Source: Exiguobacterium chiriqhucha RW-2 (GTDB taxonomy: Bacteria; Bacillota; Bacilli; Exiguobacteriales; Exiguobacteriaceae). Taken from it: a DNA stretch of 64,000 nt. Below are positions 26,756 to 34,751 of the stretch, piece after piece; the stretch's first letter is position 1; the number at the start of each line of letters is the position of its first letter. The notes beneath the pieces are model-generated. The model did not search any database and was not told the origin of the DNA. It saw only the letters and a list, made by a program, of their open reading frames with translations. The position numbers and the translations under genes are program-made. Location: NCBI RefSeq assembly GCF_000416965.1, contig NZ_ATCL01000014.1, forward strand, positions 620,001 through 684,000. Direction: 5' to 3'.

Positions 26756-26929
26756 ATGACAGAGCAGAATTGGCGAGCGTCAGGGGTAGGACTCGGACTG
26801 GTGTTCGGAGCCGGGATTGGCATCATCAGTTCGCTCCTACTCGGATTTGAATTAGTGTATGGGATTGCGGCAGGTGCAGCATTCGGCTATCTCATCGGAC
26901 TCGTGGTGTCATTGACAGGAAAGACATGA
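26756..26929 (+). CDS. small glycine-rich membrane protein
   Basis: 57 residues with two predicted membrane helices rich in Gly and Ala (GLGLVFGAGIGIISSLLLGF and IAAGAAFGYLIGLVVSL), a glycine-zipper-like hairpin. The ATG at 26756 is chosen because AGGAGGG lies five bases upstream; the in-frame ATG at 26735 has a weaker site. It follows the putative anti-sigma gene by 33 bases and is likely cotranscribed. Function unknown. Confidence 0.7.
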   Translation: MTEQNWRASGVGLGLVFGAGIGIISSLLLGFELVYGIAAGAAFGYLIGLVVSLTGKT

Positions 26930-26951
26930 TTGAAGGGAAGGCTAACTCAAA

Positions 26952-27374
26952 ATGATCGCAAAGAAAATCATGCAGTGGGTGAAGAAGCAAGGAAGTCTTG
27001 GGGTTAAGGAAAACTTGCTCGAAATCAGGTTTCGGGTAGGTGGGTTCGGGATTTCGAATGAATCCAAACTGACATTCTTTTCAGATGGGACAGCTAGACG
27101 ACAGATTATTCGGCGAGAGGATGATTGTTCTAAATCAATCAAATCATTCATTTTTTACGATGAAGCGCAAACAAAAACTCTGTACGGAACATTTCTAGCG
27201 CTCGAGACGGAGGAGTGGCCATCTACGTTTGAAGAAAAGAAGTACGAAACACTCGACGGAACACAATGGGGCTTGATCATTACACAACCGGACGGAACCA
27301 CACGGACGCATGACGGCAGCAACGCTTATCCGGATAACTGGAAGGACGTCACGGCACTGTTCGGCATTTCTTGA
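26952..27374 (+). CDS. hypothetical protein
   Basis: 140 residues, soluble, beta-rich in appearance, no signal peptide. Landmarks are FRVGGFGISNESKLTFFSDG, SIKSFIFYDEAQTKTLYGTF, TQWGLIITQPDGTTRTHDGS and NAYPDNWKDVTALF. The last motif occurs in several uncharacterised Firmicutes proteins, but I cannot attach a domain name. The RBS (AAGGGAAGG) is about 10 bases from the ATG. The gene is somewhat AT-richer at its 5' half. The SIMPL gene starts 19 bases after it. Confidence 0.65.
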   Translation: MIAKKIMQWVKKQGSLGVKENLLEIRFRVGGFGISNESKLTFFSDGTARRQIIRREDDCSKSIKSFIFYDEAQTKTLYGTFLALETEEWPSTFEEKKYETLDGTQWGLIITQPDGTTRTHDGSNAYPDNWKDVTALFGIS

Positions 27375-27393
27375 ATCAAAAGGAGGAAATCAT

Positions 27394-28044
27394 ATGGATC
27401 GCACAATCACTGTGAAAGGAACAGGAAAAGTATCGGCTACGCCCGATTTGATTGTCGTGAGAATGGATTTGACGTCAAGAGCCGTCCGTTATGAGGAGAC
27501 GATGAACGGGGCGGCGATGGCCGTCACGCGTCTACAAAAGGCAGTCGAGCAGGCCGGATTCGAGAAAGCAGCGCTCAAGACGACCGACTTCTCGATCGAC
27601 ACGGACTATGAGAGTTATCGTGATAAGCAAGGCAACTATAAATCTCGTTTCCGGGGTTATGTCTGTCAGCAGAAGACGAAACTCGAGTTTCCGCTCGATA
27701 CGAAACAATTGTCCTCGGTCATCGAACACGTCAGCAACTCGCTAGCCGAACCGAAACTGTCCATCTCGTTCACGATCAAGGATGCGGATACGATTCAAGA
27801 TGAACTGCTCGCGAGCGCGGCGGCGAACGCGCGTCATCGGGCCGAACTGTTGGCGAAAGGGGCCGGGGCGACGCTCGGTGACTTGCTTCAAATCGATTAC
27901 ACGTGGGGCGAGCTCCATCTTTACTCCCCGACACGTCTCACGCTCCATGACGAGGTGCTCTTCTCAGAGGCCGCGATGCCGGAACTCGAACCGGACGAGA
28001 TTGACTTGAGTGACTCGGCGACGTTCGTGTGGGCGATTCGATGA
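27394..28044 (+). CDS. SIMPL domain (DUF541) protein
   Basis: 216 residues. The SIMPL/DUF541 fold is shown by RTITVKGTGKVSATPDLIVV at the start, AVEQAGFEKAALKTTDFSI, and the late ANARHRAELLAKGAGATLGD. Unlike periplasmic relatives it has no signal peptide, so it is probably cytoplasmic. SIMPL proteins are linked to oxidative stress or outer-layer functions in other bacteria without a defined activity. The ATG at 27394 has AAAGGAGG upstream; an upstream frame-open start lies inside the previous gene. Its stop overlaps the start of the next gene (ATGA). Confidence 0.88.
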   Translation: MDRTITVKGTGKVSATPDLIVVRMDLTSRAVRYEETMNGAAMAVTRLQKAVEQAGFEKAALKTTDFSIDTDYESYRDKQGNYKSRFRGYVCQQKTKLEFPLDTKQLSSVIEHVSNSLAEPKLSISFTIKDADTIQDELLASAAANARHRAELLAKGAGATLGDLLQIDYTWGELHLYSPTRLTLHDEVLFSEAAMPELEPDEIDLSDSATFVWAIR

Positions 28045-28469
28045 GGCGTGTCATCGGATTAGTATTGCTCCTTCTGTCTGTCTCTCTGTCGGCTCAAGCG
28101 TTGTCGTGGGCGTATGCGTTCGTCGTGTTGGATGGACGGGTGTATGAAGTGATGGATGTTGCCGTATTGGAGGCTGACTTGGGAGAAGTCGTCGGCGAGG
28201 TGAAGACGATGGCCGACGATATGGATGGCAGCTATTATGGGGATGCCTCGAACATGTATCTGATTGGGACGACCTATCGAGAAGTGAACGGGGAAGCGAT
28301 GCAGGATGTGCTCGCGGTCGAGGACGAGTTGGGATGGAAGCGGGCCGAATATCGGCATGACGCCCCGTTCAGCATGCGTGACCATCTCGATACAGTCGCA
28401 TATGCGGTACTTGGGATCGGCGCTGTCCTTTTTGTGTCCACACGAGTAAAGAAAAGATACAAAAAATAA
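28041..28469 (+). CDS. small bitopic membrane protein, unknown function
   Basis: 142 residues: N-terminal signal-anchor helix (about 4-24), an acidic extracytoplasmic middle (DVAVLEADLGEVVGEVKTMA, GTTYREVNG), and a second membrane helix near 120-136 with a basic tail KKRYKK. Start overlaps the SIMPL stop by ATGA, so they are translationally coupled and may act together at the membrane. No domain recognised. Confidence 0.7.
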   Translation: MRRVIGLVLLLLSVSLSAQALSWAYAFVVLDGRVYEVMDVAVLEADLGEVVGEVKTMADDMDGSYYGDASNMYLIGTTYREVNGEAMQDVLAVEDELGWKRAEYRHDAPFSMRDHLDTVAYAVLGIGAVLFVSTRVKKRYKK

Positions 28470-28552
28470 ATGATTCCGTGATGAGGTATCGTTCATTAAG
28501 GGAAGAGTCATATGTAGATACGTAGAGATTTCACTCAATGGAGGGATATTCT

Positions 28553-29023
28553 ATGAAAATCCTCATCATCTTTGACTCGATGTACGGGTGTACCGAAAAA
28601 GTCGCATATGCCATCAAGGACGGGTTCAGCGACTTGCACCAAGTTGACATCATGCAAATCAGTCACGTCGGATACGGCGACCTTGCCAATCTCGATTTGT
28701 TCGTCGTCGGTTCGCCGACGCATGGCGGGCGCGAGACCGAGGACGTGAAAACCTTTTTAGACGGCCTGTCGGATCATGCGCTCCGAGGCATCCGGGCTGC
28801 GGCATTCGATACGAGCATGGCTGAAGAAGACCAAGGCTTTTTCGTCGGAAAAATCGTCAAATGGTTCGGCCACGCCTCGACCCGGATCGAGCAGCTCTTA
28901 TTGGACAAAGGAGCGGAACCGGTGTTGAAAGAGTCGTTCATCGTCCTTGATAAAGAAGGTCCACTCAAAGACGGAGAGCTCGAGCGGGCGACCGAATGGG
29001 CTCGTCACTTGATGGACAAATAA
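28553..29023 (+). CDS. flavodoxin family protein
   Basis: 156 residues. The FMN phosphate loop is FDSMYGCTEKVAYAI near the N-terminus, and the isoalloxazine loop region is VVGSPTHGGRETEDVKTFL. It is probably a short-chain electron carrier or a flavodoxin-like quinone-type protein. The ATG at 28553 has GGAGGGAT six bases upstream; the ATG at 28538 would include the RBS. It has its own leader and terminator. Confidence 0.88.
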   Translation: MKILIIFDSMYGCTEKVAYAIKDGFSDLHQVDIMQISHVGYGDLANLDLFVVGSPTHGGRETEDVKTFLDGLSDHALRGIRAAAFDTSMAEEDQGFFVGKIVKWFGHASTRIEQLLLDKGAEPVLKESFIVLDKEGPLKDGELERATEWARHLMDK

Positions 29024-29026
29024 TCT

Positions 29027-29056
29027 GGCGTGTTCCTTATGGGACGCGTCTTTTTT
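29027..29056 (+). terminator. terminator of flavodoxin gene
   Basis: GGCGTGTTCC, loop TTAT, GGGACGCGTC with wobble pairs, followed by TTTTTT. Confidence 0.75.
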
Positions 29057-29130
29057 GACGCGGAATTGTCCGAAGCGTTCGCAAAACGGGTAAATATAAG
29101 GGTAGCTCTTTTGTATGGAACGGAGGGAGA

Positions 29131-29535
29131 ATGATGAAAAAATGGGAACGTGACGTCCTCATGGGTTGGATTGTCGTCTTGTTGGTGCTCGTTGCGCATT
29201 ATGTGATCACGGTATCGCTCGGAAACACGTATTTTGCCGAGTCGACGATGAATCGGATGCTTTGGCTCAGTAGCTTCCCGGCCTTTTTGATTGCCTTTCT
29301 CGCAGCCCTCTTCCAAAAAACGAACACGCTCATGCTCGCCGTGCGTCGTGGCGTCATCTGGACGGCCGAACTTGTCGTCGGCTTCTCGCTCGTCGCCTGG
29401 TTTTTCCGGGCGTTCGAGACGCTGTTCGTGACTCCGGGCGCGTATTGGGTGTTCGGAGCGGTCCTACTCGCACCGCTCGTCTATTTGTTCGAGTTCCGCC
29501 GTCAGAACCGGGGCACGAAGGCCGGTGCCCACTAA
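29131..29535 (+). CDS. membrane protein of unknown function
   Basis: 134 residues with four predicted membrane helices (about 10-30, 43-62, 70-92, 102-120) and a basic C-terminal tail. No transporter or enzyme motif. The ATG at 29131 follows GGAGGGAGA directly; the adjacent second ATG at 29134 is equally possible. Single gene with a terminator. Confidence 0.72.
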   Translation: MMKKWERDVLMGWIVVLLVLVAHYVITVSLGNTYFAESTMNRMLWLSSFPAFLIAFLAALFQKTNTLMLAVRRGVIWTAELVVGFSLVAWFFRAFETLFVTPGAYWVFGAVLLAPLVYLFEFRRQNRGTKAGAH

Positions 29536-29541
29536 GCGTAG

Positions 29542-29568
29542 AAAACGTCTCCTCAAGGGGGCGTTTTT
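29542..29568 (+). terminator. terminator after the 29131-29535 gene
   Basis: AAAACGTCTCC, loop TCAA, GGGGGCGTTTTT. Confidence 0.8.
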
Positions 29569-29622
29569 AGTCTGGCCAGGAATGGGAATGGGATACAGAA
29601 GATTAGAATGGAGGGAGTCACT

Positions 29623-30735
29623 ATGAGTCAGTATTTTTCATCATCATACGAAGAGTCGCGTGAGAAGTTTCTCGCCCTGCTCGACCGCGTCAAACCCTAT
29701 TATCCGACGGCCCGCGTGATGTCCCACTCGATCGGCGAGGACACGATTGATGTCATCATCGGTGAACCTGCGGGATCACGCGAGGCGGTACTTCTCATGA
29801 CAATCGGGGAGCACGGCATCGAAGGGTACGCCGGGGCCGCCGTGACACACCAGTTCGTCGAGACGCAACTTGAAAACCTTCGGCACGAGTCGACCGGCAT
29901 CTGTCTCATCCATGCCGTCAATCCGTGGGGAATGAAACACTTCCGCCGCGTCAATGAACATAACGTCGACTTGAACCGAAACTATGTCATCGACCGGGAG
30001 GCCCTCCCGCGTAACGTCAATAAAGAATATGAGGTCATGCGGCACTTGTTCGTCCCGGACGGTGTCATCGATGATTACCATGAGGCGCGCGAACACATCT
30101 ACTCGTTCCTCGGATCTGGCATCAAGCTCGACGGGTTTGACGCGATGACCGAGGCGAAAGGGATGGGACAGTATCAGTTCCCGAAAGGTGTCTATTACGG
30201 CGGCGAGTCAGATGAACCGTCCGCCATCTTTTTAAAGGAGATTCAGCACGATTTGCTCGACCGCTACGACCGCGTCATCCACATGGATTGGCACACGGCG
30301 CTCGGTCCGACGAACGAGGTGACGATGGTCATCAGTGAACGGAACGGGCGTGATGCGGACGAACTGAAGCGGACATACGGATTGAAAAATATCCAGACGT
30401 ATGACCCGACCGACGTCCTCGGAGACTCGACGAACCATTTTTATTACGTACGGGACACGCACTATCCGGACAAACAACTCGTCTCGGCGTTGTTCGAGTT
30501 CGGGACATTCGGGACGTCGACGAAAGCGACGATTCGTGAGTTTTTGACGATTATTCTCGAGAACCGGCTCTACTTTGAAGGAACGAAAGACCCGGAAGCC
30601 CGCAACGGCATTCGAAAAGAATTCATGGCCATGTTTTATCCGGAAGATGAGTCGTGGCGGACGTCCGTATTACGCGAAGGAGCGGCGGCGATTGAGCATG
30701 TCTTGAAAGCCGAATCGCTCTGGCGCGACAGTTGA
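29623..30735 (+). CDS. M14-type zinc carboxypeptidase-like protein (DUF2817 family)
   Basis: 370 residues. The probable metal site is GEHGIEGYAGAAVTHQF (His and Glu ligands), with NPWGMKHFRRVNEHNVDLNR carrying the substrate arginine-type residues and the third ligand in HMDWHTALGP. A glutamate in LFEFGTFGT fits the general base of M14 enzymes. DUF2817 proteins resemble carboxypeptidases or aspartoacylases, and no substrate is known. The start at 29623 has GGAGGGAG five bases upstream; an earlier ATG overlaps that RBS. No signal peptide, so it acts in the cytoplasm. Confidence 0.82.
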   Translation: MSQYFSSSYEESREKFLALLDRVKPYYPTARVMSHSIGEDTIDVIIGEPAGSREAVLLMTIGEHGIEGYAGAAVTHQFVETQLENLRHESTGICLIHAVNPWGMKHFRRVNEHNVDLNRNYVIDREALPRNVNKEYEVMRHLFVPDGVIDDYHEAREHIYSFLGSGIKLDGFDAMTEAKGMGQYQFPKGVYYGGESDEPSAIFLKEIQHDLLDRYDRVIHMDWHTALGPTNEVTMVISERNGRDADELKRTYGLKNIQTYDPTDVLGDSTNHFYYVRDTHYPDKQLVSALFEFGTFGTSTKATIREFLTIILENRLYFEGTKDPEARNGIRKEFMAMFYPEDESWRTSVLREGAAAIEHVLKAESLWRDS

Positions 30736-30821
30736 CAGGTTTCCACTTCGGTCAAACGGGAAAAAGTGGGTTGTGGGCAAACACGCACGCCGCTCAACAA
30801 TCCAACTGGGGGTTTTGACCA

Positions 30822-31622
30822 ATGGGGAACTATATTACAGCACATGATGGAACGAGTATTTACGTGGAAGACGTCGGGACAGGCGATGCCGTCGTATTCT
30901 TGCACGGCTGGCCGGCAAACAACAACATGTTCGAGTATCAAAAGAATGCGTTGCTCGAAGCAGGCTACCGTTACGTCGGGATCGACTATCGTGGCTACGG
31001 CAAGTCGGATGCACCGGCGACAGGTTATGACTATGCGACGATGGCGTCGGACGTGCACATGGTCGTTGACGGGCTTGGCATCAAAGATTTCACACTCGTC
31101 GGCTTCTCGATGGGTGGGGCAATCGCCATCCGTTACGCCGTCGACTTCCCGGATGACGGCCTGAAGAAACTTGTCCTGTCAGGTGCTGCGGCACCAGTGT
31201 TCACGCAACGTCCGGACTATCCGTACGGTATGACGCAAGCTGAGGTCGATGCGTTGATTGAGGACACGTTGAAAGACCGACCGAAGATGCTCGAAGGGTT
31301 CGGTGAGATTTTCTTCGAGAAAGAACATTCGAAACCGATGCAAAACTGGTTCCATCATCTTTCGCTCGTCGCGTCGAGTCACGGGACGATTGCTTCGGCG
31401 AAAGCACTCCGTGATGAAGACTTGCGTGAGGACTTGCCGAAAGTGAATGTCGAGACGCTCATCATCCATGGCGTGCACGACAAGATCTGTCCGTTCGAGT
31501 TCGCGCTCGAGATGGAAAAAGGCATCCCGAACTCTCGCATCGAGCGATTTGAGGAGAGCGGTCATGGGACCGTCCTCGACGAGATGGACAAGTTCAACAA
31601 GACGTTGCTCGAATTTATTTGA
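30822..31622 (+). CDS. alpha/beta hydrolase (non-haem haloperoxidase-like)
   Basis: 266 residues. Oxyanion-loop HGWPANNN, nucleophile elbow LVGFSMGGAIAIRY (Ser), acid HGVHDKICPFEFA (Asp) and base ESGHGTVLDE (His) form a complete triad. DYRGYGKSDAP is typical of the chloroperoxidase-type esterase group. The substrate is not predictable. The RBS is GGGGG about nine bases before the ATG. Monocistronic, closed by a strong terminator. Confidence 0.9.
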   Translation: MGNYITAHDGTSIYVEDVGTGDAVVFLHGWPANNNMFEYQKNALLEAGYRYVGIDYRGYGKSDAPATGYDYATMASDVHMVVDGLGIKDFTLVGFSMGGAIAIRYAVDFPDDGLKKLVLSGAAAPVFTQRPDYPYGMTQAEVDALIEDTLKDRPKMLEGFGEIFFEKEHSKPMQNWFHHLSLVASSHGTIASAKALRDEDLREDLPKVNVETLIIHGVHDKICPFEFALEMEKGIPNSRIERFEESGHGTVLDEMDKFNKTLLEFI

Positions 31623-31631
31623 GTGTGTGAC

Positions 31632-31659
31632 AAGCCTAGGACGTTCCTAGGCTTTTTTT
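31632..31659 (+). terminator. terminator of alpha/beta hydrolase
   Basis: AGCCTAGGA, loop CGT, TCCTAGGCT followed by T7. Confidence 0.9.
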
Positions 31660-32012
31660 GATGGCCATCTGTAGCATGTTTGTTACGGTTTTTGAGGCTA
31701 GAATGACTTCTAGTCGGGTATAGCTACAGTGAAGCCGTTTCGGGTGATTTCGTTTAGATTGGTCAACAATATATGTGAGACAAGAGGTTTGAATCACGGT
31801 CAAGATTGGCTTTGTAGAAGCCGTTCCGGGCCGTGCCTGTTTGTGTGTTGTCACACAATGCGAATAGCTTGTCTGGAAACGCTTCATCAGAAAAATGAAA
31901 TGAACCTCCTTTTGACAGAACAGATGCAGATTAGATGGTCAATTTGTGCTGACTAGACCCTAATACATGGTACAATGAAGAGGTGGATTTTTAGATTGAG
32001 GAGAGATTGTAC
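31660..32012. other. intergenic stretch without a credible gene
   Basis: About 350 bases before the CBS gene. Reading frames here are short and have protein-unlike composition. It holds a perfect inverted repeat TTGTGTG-TTGT-CACACAA (31841-31858), two copies of GAAGCCGTTYCGGG (31731 and 31817), and the CBS-gene promoter near 31970. No riboswitch or RNA gene recognised. Confidence 0.5.
31968..31976 (+). promoter_or_regulatory. extended -10 promoter of CBS gene
   Basis: TGGTACAAT is an extended -10 (TG-N-TACAAT); GCTGAC 17 bases before TACAAT is a poor -35. Transcription would start about 30 bases before the ATG. Confidence 0.55.
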
Positions 32013-32441
32013 ATGAATATCGCTTTCTTTTTATATCCGAAAGAAGACGTCAAATATTTAGACCCGGAATCGACGGTGCGTCAAGCGCTCGAGAAGATGA
32101 AGCATCATCGCTTCACCTCGGTGCCGCTCGTATCCGAGAACGGCTTTTACGCCGGGACGATGACAGAAGGGGATTTACTCTGGGCACTCGCCGAACAGCT
32201 TCGCGGGGAAGAAGACTACGAAAAAGTGCTCCGGACACGGTTGAAAGATATCAAGCAACGCGTACGGTATAAGCCGGTCGCCATCACGGCGCAAATCGAG
32301 GAGCTCGTCGATGCGATCACGGATCAAAACTTCGTGCCGGTCGTCGATGACGGGAAGTATTTCATCGGTATCATCCGGCGCCGCGACATCATCGAGTACT
32401 ACTCGACGAAGTTGCAACAGCTCGAGAATAAAGTGAACTGA
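32013..32441 (+). CDS. tandem CBS-domain protein
   Basis: 142 residues made of one Bateman module: CBS1 about 10-60 (STVRQALEKMKHHRFTSVPL and GTMTEGDLLWAL) and CBS2 about 85-135 (AQIEELVDAITDQNFVPVVD and IGIIRRRDIIEYY). The opening MNIAFFLYPKEDV is shared by a group of stand-alone Firmicutes CBS proteins that bind adenine nucleotides; cyclic-di-AMP binding is known for other two-CBS proteins (DarB/CbpB), but this one is a different subgroup. ATG at 32013 follows GAGGAGAG; a TTG two codons earlier is less likely. Confidence 0.88.
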   Translation: MNIAFFLYPKEDVKYLDPESTVRQALEKMKHHRFTSVPLVSENGFYAGTMTEGDLLWALAEQLRGEEDYEKVLRTRLKDIKQRVRYKPVAITAQIEELVDAITDQNFVPVVDDGKYFIGIIRRRDIIEYYSTKLQQLENKVN

Positions 32442-32449
32442 ACGAATGG

Positions 32450-32480
32450 ACCAACCTGTGTGATAGCAGGTTGGTTTTTG
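32450..32480 (+). terminator. terminator of CBS gene
   Basis: ACCAACCTG, loop TGTGATAG, CAGGTTGGT then TTTTG. Confidence 0.85.
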
Positions 32481-32517
32481 TATGTGTGAGTACAAGCAAC
32501 GGGGAGGCGAGCTATAG

Positions 32518-33771
32518 ATGGAAGCACGAGTCATTGAATCGATTGAACTATGGTTTCAAGAGGTAGGGTCTGAGGAAGCAGTGAACTTTATCGATTTCAT
32601 GTTGTTTATGAATGAATCGGCTTATTCTTTGCTTCACCGAGACACGTTACATGGCATCTTCACCTATCAGGTCCGCTACCAAGATGGGACCTCTCAGTCC
32701 GTCTCGTACGATAAAGACGAGTGGGTCGCCCATGAACGGAATGAATGGCAAACCGTTATGAGCGGCGGTGAGTGGGTATGGTGGCTCGTCGAGCGATGGC
32801 GTTTTGTCTTGGAGTGGCGCAGTGGTCGAGACTTCCGGACGGGTGACGAGATAGAAGAGAACTTCTATGGGATGATCCCATACGGTGAAATTCAAGACCT
32901 CGATATTCTGCTATATAAGATTATTGAAAATGATGCCCTCAACACAAAAGCATTGATCAAAGAAGGTTATTACCACGACCCGCTGCTGAATGAATGGATT
33001 GTCATTCCTGATTCGACGGACAGCCTACGACCGCTCGTATTGGCCGTCTGCTACAACGAAGGGATTCTGGAGACACCTCGAACCATCGAGCGGATTGAAG
33101 TGACGTTCACCGATCTGACGACAGGGGCGGTCCAATCGCTTGCGAGTGCAGTCGAAGCGTATGAGAAGCCGGCAGACCTCGATTTAGATGATATGAGGTA
33201 TCGTGATGACATGTTTTATCGCGACGATTCCATTCAAGGGACGATTCGTTATGAGGTGACGTACAAGGGCGGAAGGGTCCAATATGTCGAACATGATAAG
33301 TCGGAGATATTCATGGACTGGGACATGGCGATGATCAATTGGTTTTTCGAACATTGGAAAAAACTGTACGAAGCATATGCCGAAAAGTCGTTTCCATCCG
33401 GTCGACCGTTGCAACGTTTTGAATCGGGCTATGATTATTGGAAAGCCAGACTGTCACCGGAAGCGTGGGACGAGCTCATTCATTCAACAGACCCTTTTGA
33501 CCAGCGGCTTTTAACGGATCGGAAACCGCATGACGAGATTCAAAGAGCAAAAGAACAGTTTGAGATGATGTTCCATCAAACAGCGGAGCTCCACCTTGAA
33601 AATTTGCGTCACGGATTCTATATTGATCACCTGCTGGAACAACGCATCGACGTCGAAAGCTCGTTCGATGCCGTGATTGCGCTTTACGAAGAAATATCCG
33701 AGGCAGAGCAGAAAAGGCGAACGAGGGAGCAACTGCTTTATGGGGAAAAGGATGAAGGCAACGCTAATTGA
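32518..33771 (+). CDS. large hypothetical protein with an internal duplication
   Basis: 417 residues, soluble, rich in Trp, Tyr and acidic residues; no named domain recognised. Two segments about 190 residues apart share a pattern: around 40-100 (RDTLHGIFTYQVRYQDG, then a Lys-Asp/Glu region and WVWWLVERWRFVLEW) and around 233-290 (RDDSIQGTIRYEVTYKGG, then DKSEIFMDWDM and INWFFEHWKKLYE). This looks like an ancient duplication of a beta-strand pair plus a Trp-rich helix. GGGGAGGCG lies nine bases before the ATG. The gene is AT-richer than its neighbours and stands alone. Confidence 0.68.
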   Translation: MEARVIESIELWFQEVGSEEAVNFIDFMLFMNESAYSLLHRDTLHGIFTYQVRYQDGTSQSVSYDKDEWVAHERNEWQTVMSGGEWVWWLVERWRFVLEWRSGRDFRTGDEIEENFYGMIPYGEIQDLDILLYKIIENDALNTKALIKEGYYHDPLLNEWIVIPDSTDSLRPLVLAVCYNEGILETPRTIERIEVTFTDLTTGAVQSLASAVEAYEKPADLDLDDMRYRDDMFYRDDSIQGTIRYEVTYKGGRVQYVEHDKSEIFMDWDMAMINWFFEHWKKLYEAYAEKSFPSGRPLQRFESGYDYWKARLSPEAWDELIHSTDPFDQRLLTDRKPHDEIQRAKEQFEMMFHQTAELHLENLRHGFYIDHLLEQRIDVESSFDAVIALYEEISEAEQKRRTREQLLYGEKDEGNAN

Positions 33772-33855
33772 TTGAATAAAGGCTATGGAAAAATAGGGAC
33801 ATTCCTTATACTTGTACGTATAGAGTCAAGACATACAAGGAAGGAGTGACAATGG

Positions 33856-34701
33856 ATGGCGATGCCCGATCTGCATATGCTGCGTGAATCGCTCAAACCG
33901 GATTGTGCGAATTGTTTCGGTCTCTGTTGTGTGGCGTTCCACTACTTGAAATCTGAGGATTTCCCCATTGATAAACCCGCAGGACAGCCTTGTGTCCATT
34001 TGGCAGATTCGTATGCCTGCAATATCCATTCCGAACTGCGTGAGCGGGGCTTCAAAGGATGTACGGTGTACGACTGTCTCGGGGCCGGGCAGTTCGTGTC
34101 ACAAGTGACGTTTCACGGACGAAGCTGGCGAGAGGGGGACGTGGACGGCGCGCGTATGTTTGCGACGGTACCAATCATGAGCCAAGTCCATGAGCTGTTG
34201 CTCTACATCACTGACATCCTGACCCGGGAGATCCCTGGACACGATGCTCGGTTATTCGAGACGTTATTGGGAGAGCTACTGGCTTTCCGTGAGTTGCCGC
34301 CTGAACAGTTGACCGGGACGGCGCTGATGGCATTCCGACAACAAGCCCGCCCGTTGTTCGTCCGACTCAGTCAGCACATACGTGCGGAAGGATTGAAACA
34401 GGACGGCCAGACGTTGACGTCACGACATGAGCAAGACCGGGCCGATTTAATTGGTCGAAACGTGAGTCAGCATGACGTGAGAGGAACGTGTTATCGAGGC
34501 GCCTTGTTGATTGGTGCTAACTTACGTGGGAAAGACCTGTCCTATGTCGATTTCATGGGGGCCGACGTGCGAGATTTGGACGTGCGAGGAGCAACGTTGA
34601 CCGATAGTCTGTTTTTGACACAGATGCAAGTGAACGCGATGAAAGGGGACCGGCATACAAGACTGGCACCCGTTTACACGCGACCGGGCCATTGGCTGTA
34701 A
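33856..34701 (+). CDS. cysteine-cluster and pentapeptide-repeat protein
   Basis: 281 residues in two parts. The N-terminal ~75 residues carry up to nine cysteines, including DCANCFGLCC, then Cys in QPCVHL and YACNIHSE, and KGCTVYDCLGAG, reminiscent of YkgJ-type metal or Fe-S clusters. A helical middle (90-190) follows. The C-terminus (~195-260) has pentapeptide repeats in the A(D/N)LxG style: ADLIGRNVSQHDVRG, GALLIGANLRGKDLSYVDF, GADVRDLDVRGATLTDSLF. AAGGAGTGAC lies upstream; an overlapping ATG four bases earlier is out of frame. The exact function is unknown, although similar proteins occur in Bacillus. Confidence 0.78.
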   Translation: MAMPDLHMLRESLKPDCANCFGLCCVAFHYLKSEDFPIDKPAGQPCVHLADSYACNIHSELRERGFKGCTVYDCLGAGQFVSQVTFHGRSWREGDVDGARMFATVPIMSQVHELLLYITDILTREIPGHDARLFETLLGELLAFRELPPEQLTGTALMAFRQQARPLFVRLSQHIRAEGLKQDGQTLTSRHEQDRADLIGRNVSQHDVRGTCYRGALLIGANLRGKDLSYVDFMGADVRDLDVRGATLTDSLFLTQMQVNAMKGDRHTRLAPVYTRPGHWL

Positions 34702-34707
34702 CGCAAG

Positions 34708-34739
34708 AGACGACTTCCGCGGGGGAAGTCGTCTTTTTG
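34708..34739 (+). terminator. terminator of pentapeptide-repeat gene
   Basis: AGACGACTTCC, loop GCGGG, GGAAGTCGTCT followed by TTTTTG. It lies between convergent genes; the T tail favours the plus strand. Confidence 0.85.
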
Positions 34740-34751
34740 AATACCTGGAGT

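Noticed and set aside
31729-31956. 75-codon frame in the gap before the CBS gene.
   Set aside because: No RBS, Cys/Trp-rich random composition, and it crosses an inverted repeat and the promoter region.
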